Assembly (NCBI RefSeq): GCF_022354825.1
Contig: NZ_CP031168.1
Span: 2,419,501-2,483,500 of the forward strand
Length of the DNA stretch: 64,000 nt
Direction of reading: 5' to 3'
DNA from: Paenibacillus sp. H1-7
Lineage (GTDB): Bacteria; Bacillota; Bacilli; Paenibacillales; NBRC-103111
Under the pieces are notes generated by a model that made no database searches, was not told the DNA's origin, and saw only the letters and a program-made list of their open reading frames with translations. Position numbers and translations under genes: made by a program. How positions within the stretch are numbered: position 1 is the first letter of the stretch; every line of letters begins with the position of its first letter. Of the stretch, positions 61,343 through 64,000 are shown one piece after another.

Positions 61343-63673
61343 TCAAGATTGCTTCACCTGAGCTTTCACGCTGTATTGAAGGCGGTACTCCATCGGCGAG
61401 ATTCCCTCTACGTTTTTGAACGACCGGATAAAGGAATTGCGGTTGTTGAAGCCCACCTGCGCCCAAATATCCTGAATATACAGGTCGGTTCCGGCGAGCA
61501 GCTCCTTTGCCTTCTGGATACGAACCTCCTGCAAATATTGGTGAAACGGCCTGCCCAGCTCTTTCTTGAGCAGCCTCGACATATAGTTCGGCGTCGTATG
61601 GAACTTCTCGGCCAGCCCCTCCAGACACATATCCTCATGATAATGCGTATCGATGTACGGCTTGAAAACTAGCGATTCCAGCTGGTCTTTGGGCTGCAGC
61701 GTATCCATGATTTTGTCGTAATAGCCGGTAATGAATTCCGAAAGCCCGTCTATGGAAACGGTATGCTCCGACACGATCATCCGGATATACTCCCGATAGG
61801 TCGCTTCGGGCAGCGTGGCATCTTTATGCTTGAGCACCTGGGAGCCGATGACGAACAAGTGCATGTACAGCTCTTTAATCGTTACGTCATGGAATCCGAC
61901 GGAAATATGATTTTGAATAATCGTTCGCAGCTCCTCGAACAATTCCTCTCTTTTACAGGAGGCGAGCAGGTGAAACAGCCTTTTTTCCTCCTTCGTGCCG
62001 ATCAGAATCGTAACGGAGGCCTCGTCTTCCTTGTCATAATAATGAATCCGCTTATTATCCAGCGGAGATAACCGCCATAAGGACTTCATCGCTTCGAGAT
62101 AAGACTGCTGCAAGCCGTCGAAACCGCGATGGACATTGCCCACACCGACGAAGATATCGTGTAAATTTTCGTCATGCCGGAGCAGACTGAACATATTCTC
62201 AAAGCAAGGGGACAACTCCTGCCGCTCCGCATCGTGAGGAAGATTCACCAGTATACAGAACACACCGGCCTCCATCTCGAGCAAGTAGCTTTGGTACGCT
62301 GCAGGGAGATGGGATTTGAGTTGATTGACCCAATGGACGTGGAGCGTATTTTGCTCGGCGGAGCTGTAATTCATGTAAAACGACTTGGCGTATTTCATTC
62401 GAATCAATGCGGCTGCGAAGCTCTCGTGCTGGAGGTTCAAACGGCATTTTTGCAAAAAAGTCTGGATGTCCGCCTCGTCTGGCACCCTATTGAACCGGAG
62501 CATCCGGACAAACCACTGCTCGATGGCAAGGGGATACATGGAAGTAAGATTGCTGTGCAGCGTGTCCATGCTGTCCCGCATCCGGTGAAATTCATGGTCG
62601 AGCAGCTTATATTCGTTGGTGGTCGGAGGAGCTGCAGGCGATATTTTGGCAAGCAAGGAACGGATGGGCGCATAGAGCCTTTTGCTGAACAGAAAGGATA
62701 GAAGTATCGAGAGCGAAAGCGCGATAACCGACATCAGCGTGGTCCAATATCTCATGTCCTTCATGCTGGCGAGAATATCTGCTTCCGGCACAAGCGCGAT
62801 CATGTTCAAATTTTTGAAAATAAAGCGGGTGTTCGTCTGAATGGCCAAAATGTCTTCGTTCTGAAACCGGGTGCGCAAATTCGGCGAGCCCGTATCTTGA
62901 AGCTGCTTAACGATACCTTCAATATCCGATGGGGTGGCTCCATACATCTCGGTTGATGCGATGAGCTGCCTGTTATCGTCTACAACATACAGCTTGCTGT
63001 TAGGCGTCAGCTTGGAGTCAATAAGTGCTTGGATGATCGGATCAATCTTCAGGTTAATGACATACAAGTCGTTAGACCGGTATTCGGCAATGGCCGTTTG
63101 AACAATAGGCAGCAGGTAGGTTCCGTTTTGGGAGACCGATCGGGACGGGGGAAGGATCTGAAAAGGCTTGCTATGCGGGCTGTACTGCCGCCAATAGGCT
63201 TCGGAATATTGCTCCAGCGCATTGGTTTTGCCAAAAAATTCCGTGCCGGTAAATGTGCCTTGGTTACTGATCACGAGGTTGTTTTTCTTTTTATACATAA
63301 AGACGCTGTCCACATAATCGCTCATCAGCCTGATTCGGTTCAAGGAACGGATGGTTTGCGACACATGAGCATACTTCTCAGGCGCATCGACCTGGAAATC
63401 GTCGGAGAACAGCTCCATCGCACTCGAATCGAGGGACAGCAGGAAGTTGGAATTGTACATGCCGGTGAACACGCTGTTGAGACTCGCCGCAACGTTCGAT
63501 AATGATTTTTTATAGCTTTGCTCCAGCTCCGACTCGAAATAATGGAGACTGATCCGATAAGTAATCAGATTGATGCATTGAATGAGCAAAGAAACGGCGA
63601 GGAAAAAGTAAAAAAATCGATAGAGCAAGCTGCGGAAGCCGCCATTCATAAAATGATGAACATGTTTCAGCAT
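61343..63673 (-). CDS. Membrane-bound AraC-family regulator with extracytoplasmic sensor
   Basis: A 776-residue one-component regulator. Span 1 is near residues 18-38 and span 2 near 305-327, bracketing a Cache-like sensor. A long cytoplasmic linker leads to the AraC pair: LEGLAEKFHTTPNYMSRLLKK and IQDIWAQVGFNNRNSFIRSFKN, ending ISPMEYR. GGAGGTGG precedes the ATG. It is divergent from the gene beginning at 63922, probably a permease of yet another importer, which it would regulate. Confidence 0.9.
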   Translation of the reverse strand: MLKHVHHFMNGGFRSLLYRFFYFFLAVSLLIQCINLITYRISLHYFESELEQSYKKSLSNVAASLNSVFTGMYNSNFLLSLDSSAMELFSDDFQVDAPEKYAHVSQTIRSLNRIRLMSDYVDSVFMYKKKNNLVISNQGTFTGTEFFGKTNALEQYSEAYWRQYSPHSKPFQILPPSRSVSQNGTYLLPIVQTAIAEYRSNDLYVINLKIDPIIQALIDSKLTPNSKLYVVDDNRQLIASTEMYGATPSDIEGIVKQLQDTGSPNLRTRFQNEDILAIQTNTRFIFKNLNMIALVPEADILASMKDMRYWTTLMSVIALSLSILLSFLFSKRLYAPIRSLLAKISPAAPPTTNEYKLLDHEFHRMRDSMDTLHSNLTSMYPLAIEQWFVRMLRFNRVPDEADIQTFLQKCRLNLQHESFAAALIRMKYAKSFYMNYSSAEQNTLHVHWVNQLKSHLPAAYQSYLLEMEAGVFCILVNLPHDAERQELSPCFENMFSLLRHDENLHDIFVGVGNVHRGFDGLQQSYLEAMKSLWRLSPLDNKRIHYYDKEDEASVTILIGTKEEKRLFHLLASCKREELFEELRTIIQNHISVGFHDVTIKELYMHLFVIGSQVLKHKDATLPEATYREYIRMIVSEHTVSIDGLSEFITGYYDKIMDTLQPKDQLESLVFKPYIDTHYHEDMCLEGLAEKFHTTPNYMSRLLKKELGRPFHQYLQEVRIQKAKELLAGTDLYIQDIWAQVGFNNRNSFIRSFKNVEGISPMEYRLQYSVKAQVKQS

Positions 63674-63921
63674 CGTGCCACCCCACCTCCGACAGATATT
63701 CGGTTATAACTATTATGATTCCGGTATCGAATCATGTCAATGTTATGGTAGATTTTCTATTAAATAAGGCTAAAATTGATACAATACTCATTTTTGTCCT
63801 ATGAAGAAGATACAATTAAGTCAAGTTTTATGACACAAACACGAAATTGTCCGTTTCGAGAGGGTGCCTTTTCATGGTTCAATCAGATTACGGGCAATCC
63901 GCTGCGAAAGGAGGCAGGCCT

Positions 63922-64000
63922 ATGCAGGAACAAACGTCGGCAATACATCAGAACGAGATGCTCGAGAACAAGAAGAAAGGGAGGATGGCACACAAAGCTG
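63922..64000 (+). CDS. Start of a gene cut by the window edge, probably an LplB-like permease
   Basis: An ATG seven bases after AAAGGAGG opens a frame that runs off the right edge. The 26 visible residues are polar and basic (ending KKKGRMAHKA), the kind of head that precedes the first span of LplB-like permeases in this window. The frame also extends back to 63874. The assignment rests on context: the divergent membrane-bound AraC gene usually controls an importer operon. Confidence 0.55.
   Translation, partial: MQEQTSAIHQNEMLENKKKGRMAHKA

Noticed and set aside
1-64000. tRNA, rRNA and known riboswitch structures
   Set aside because: Reading by eye I found no cloverleaf, rRNA conserved block, T-box or purine, TPP or cobalamin motif. 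A covariance-model search is needed to confirm.

Overview
The window looks like a chromosomal segment of a Paenibacillus-type bacterium (Bacillota, Paenibacillaceae). The signs are strong AGGAGG ribosome sites with frequent TTG and GTG starts, Rho-independent terminators, repeated YesM/YesN two-component pairs, membrane-bound AraC regulators, and several CUT1 sugar ABC importers (LplB-like and YtcP-like permeases plus lipoprotein binding proteins). The genus assignment is inference from gene content. No rRNA, tRNA, CRISPR array, prophage or intact insertion sequence was seen.

Layout. 1-537 (-) is a small secreted protein. 830-1702 (+) is a TIM-barrel sugar isomerase/epimerase, followed by a terminator and a truncated LplB permease remnant (2226-2435) in decayed sequence. 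3112-7972 (+) is a GH106-like hydrolase and a sulfatase, closed by a terminator. 8251-14434 (+) is an importer set: permease, four tandem hairpin repeats, permease, membrane-bound AraC regulator, binding lipoprotein. Two tiny ORFs lie between terminators at 14521 and 14971. 15195-24578 (+) is a second system: YesM, YesN, two MalF/MalG-type permeases, binding lipoprotein, MGH1-like glycosidase and GH43-like protein.

24645-26018 (-) is a secreted protein with repeated SH3-like modules. 26379-30008 holds a PhyH dioxygenase fused to HEAT repeats, an enolase-superfamily sugar-acid dehydratase and a convergent AraC gene. 30598-31745 has two small DUF1801-type genes. 31812-34388 has a second PhyH dioxygenase with one AraC gene in its operon and another divergent from it. 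34593-43930 (+) is a third sugar system: YesN, an unusual four-membrane-span YesM, LplB, YtcP, binding lipoprotein and a sialidase-like enzyme. 44209-46061 is a PAP2 phosphatase overlapping a lipid glycosyltransferase. 46281-46982 is a third PhyH dioxygenase. 47044-53923 (-) is a fourth importer operon with two AraC regulators.

54241-57668 is a TetR gene divergent from zinc alcohol dehydrogenase, Bcr/CflA efflux and cupin genes, with a palindromic candidate operator between them. 57796-61220 contains a structured leader with two tiny ORFs, a small membrane protein, a GNAT acetyltransferase (-), a membrane-anchored S16 (Lon-type) protease and a polytopic membrane protein. The window ends with a membrane-bound AraC regulator (-) divergent from a gene that runs off the right edge and is probably another permease.

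Together the genes describe a saprophyte that senses extracellular glycans with extracytoplasmic sensors, imports oligosaccharides through dedicated ABC systems and cuts them inside the cell: none of the glycosidases or the sulfatase has a signal peptide. No ABC ATPase is encoded here, so these importers presumably share one encoded elsewhere. The least ordinary items are the tandem hairpins at 9221-9374, the PhyH-HEAT fusion and the trio of PhyH genes near AraC genes, the double-sensor YesM, the free-standing S16 protease, and the nested leader at 57780-57965.
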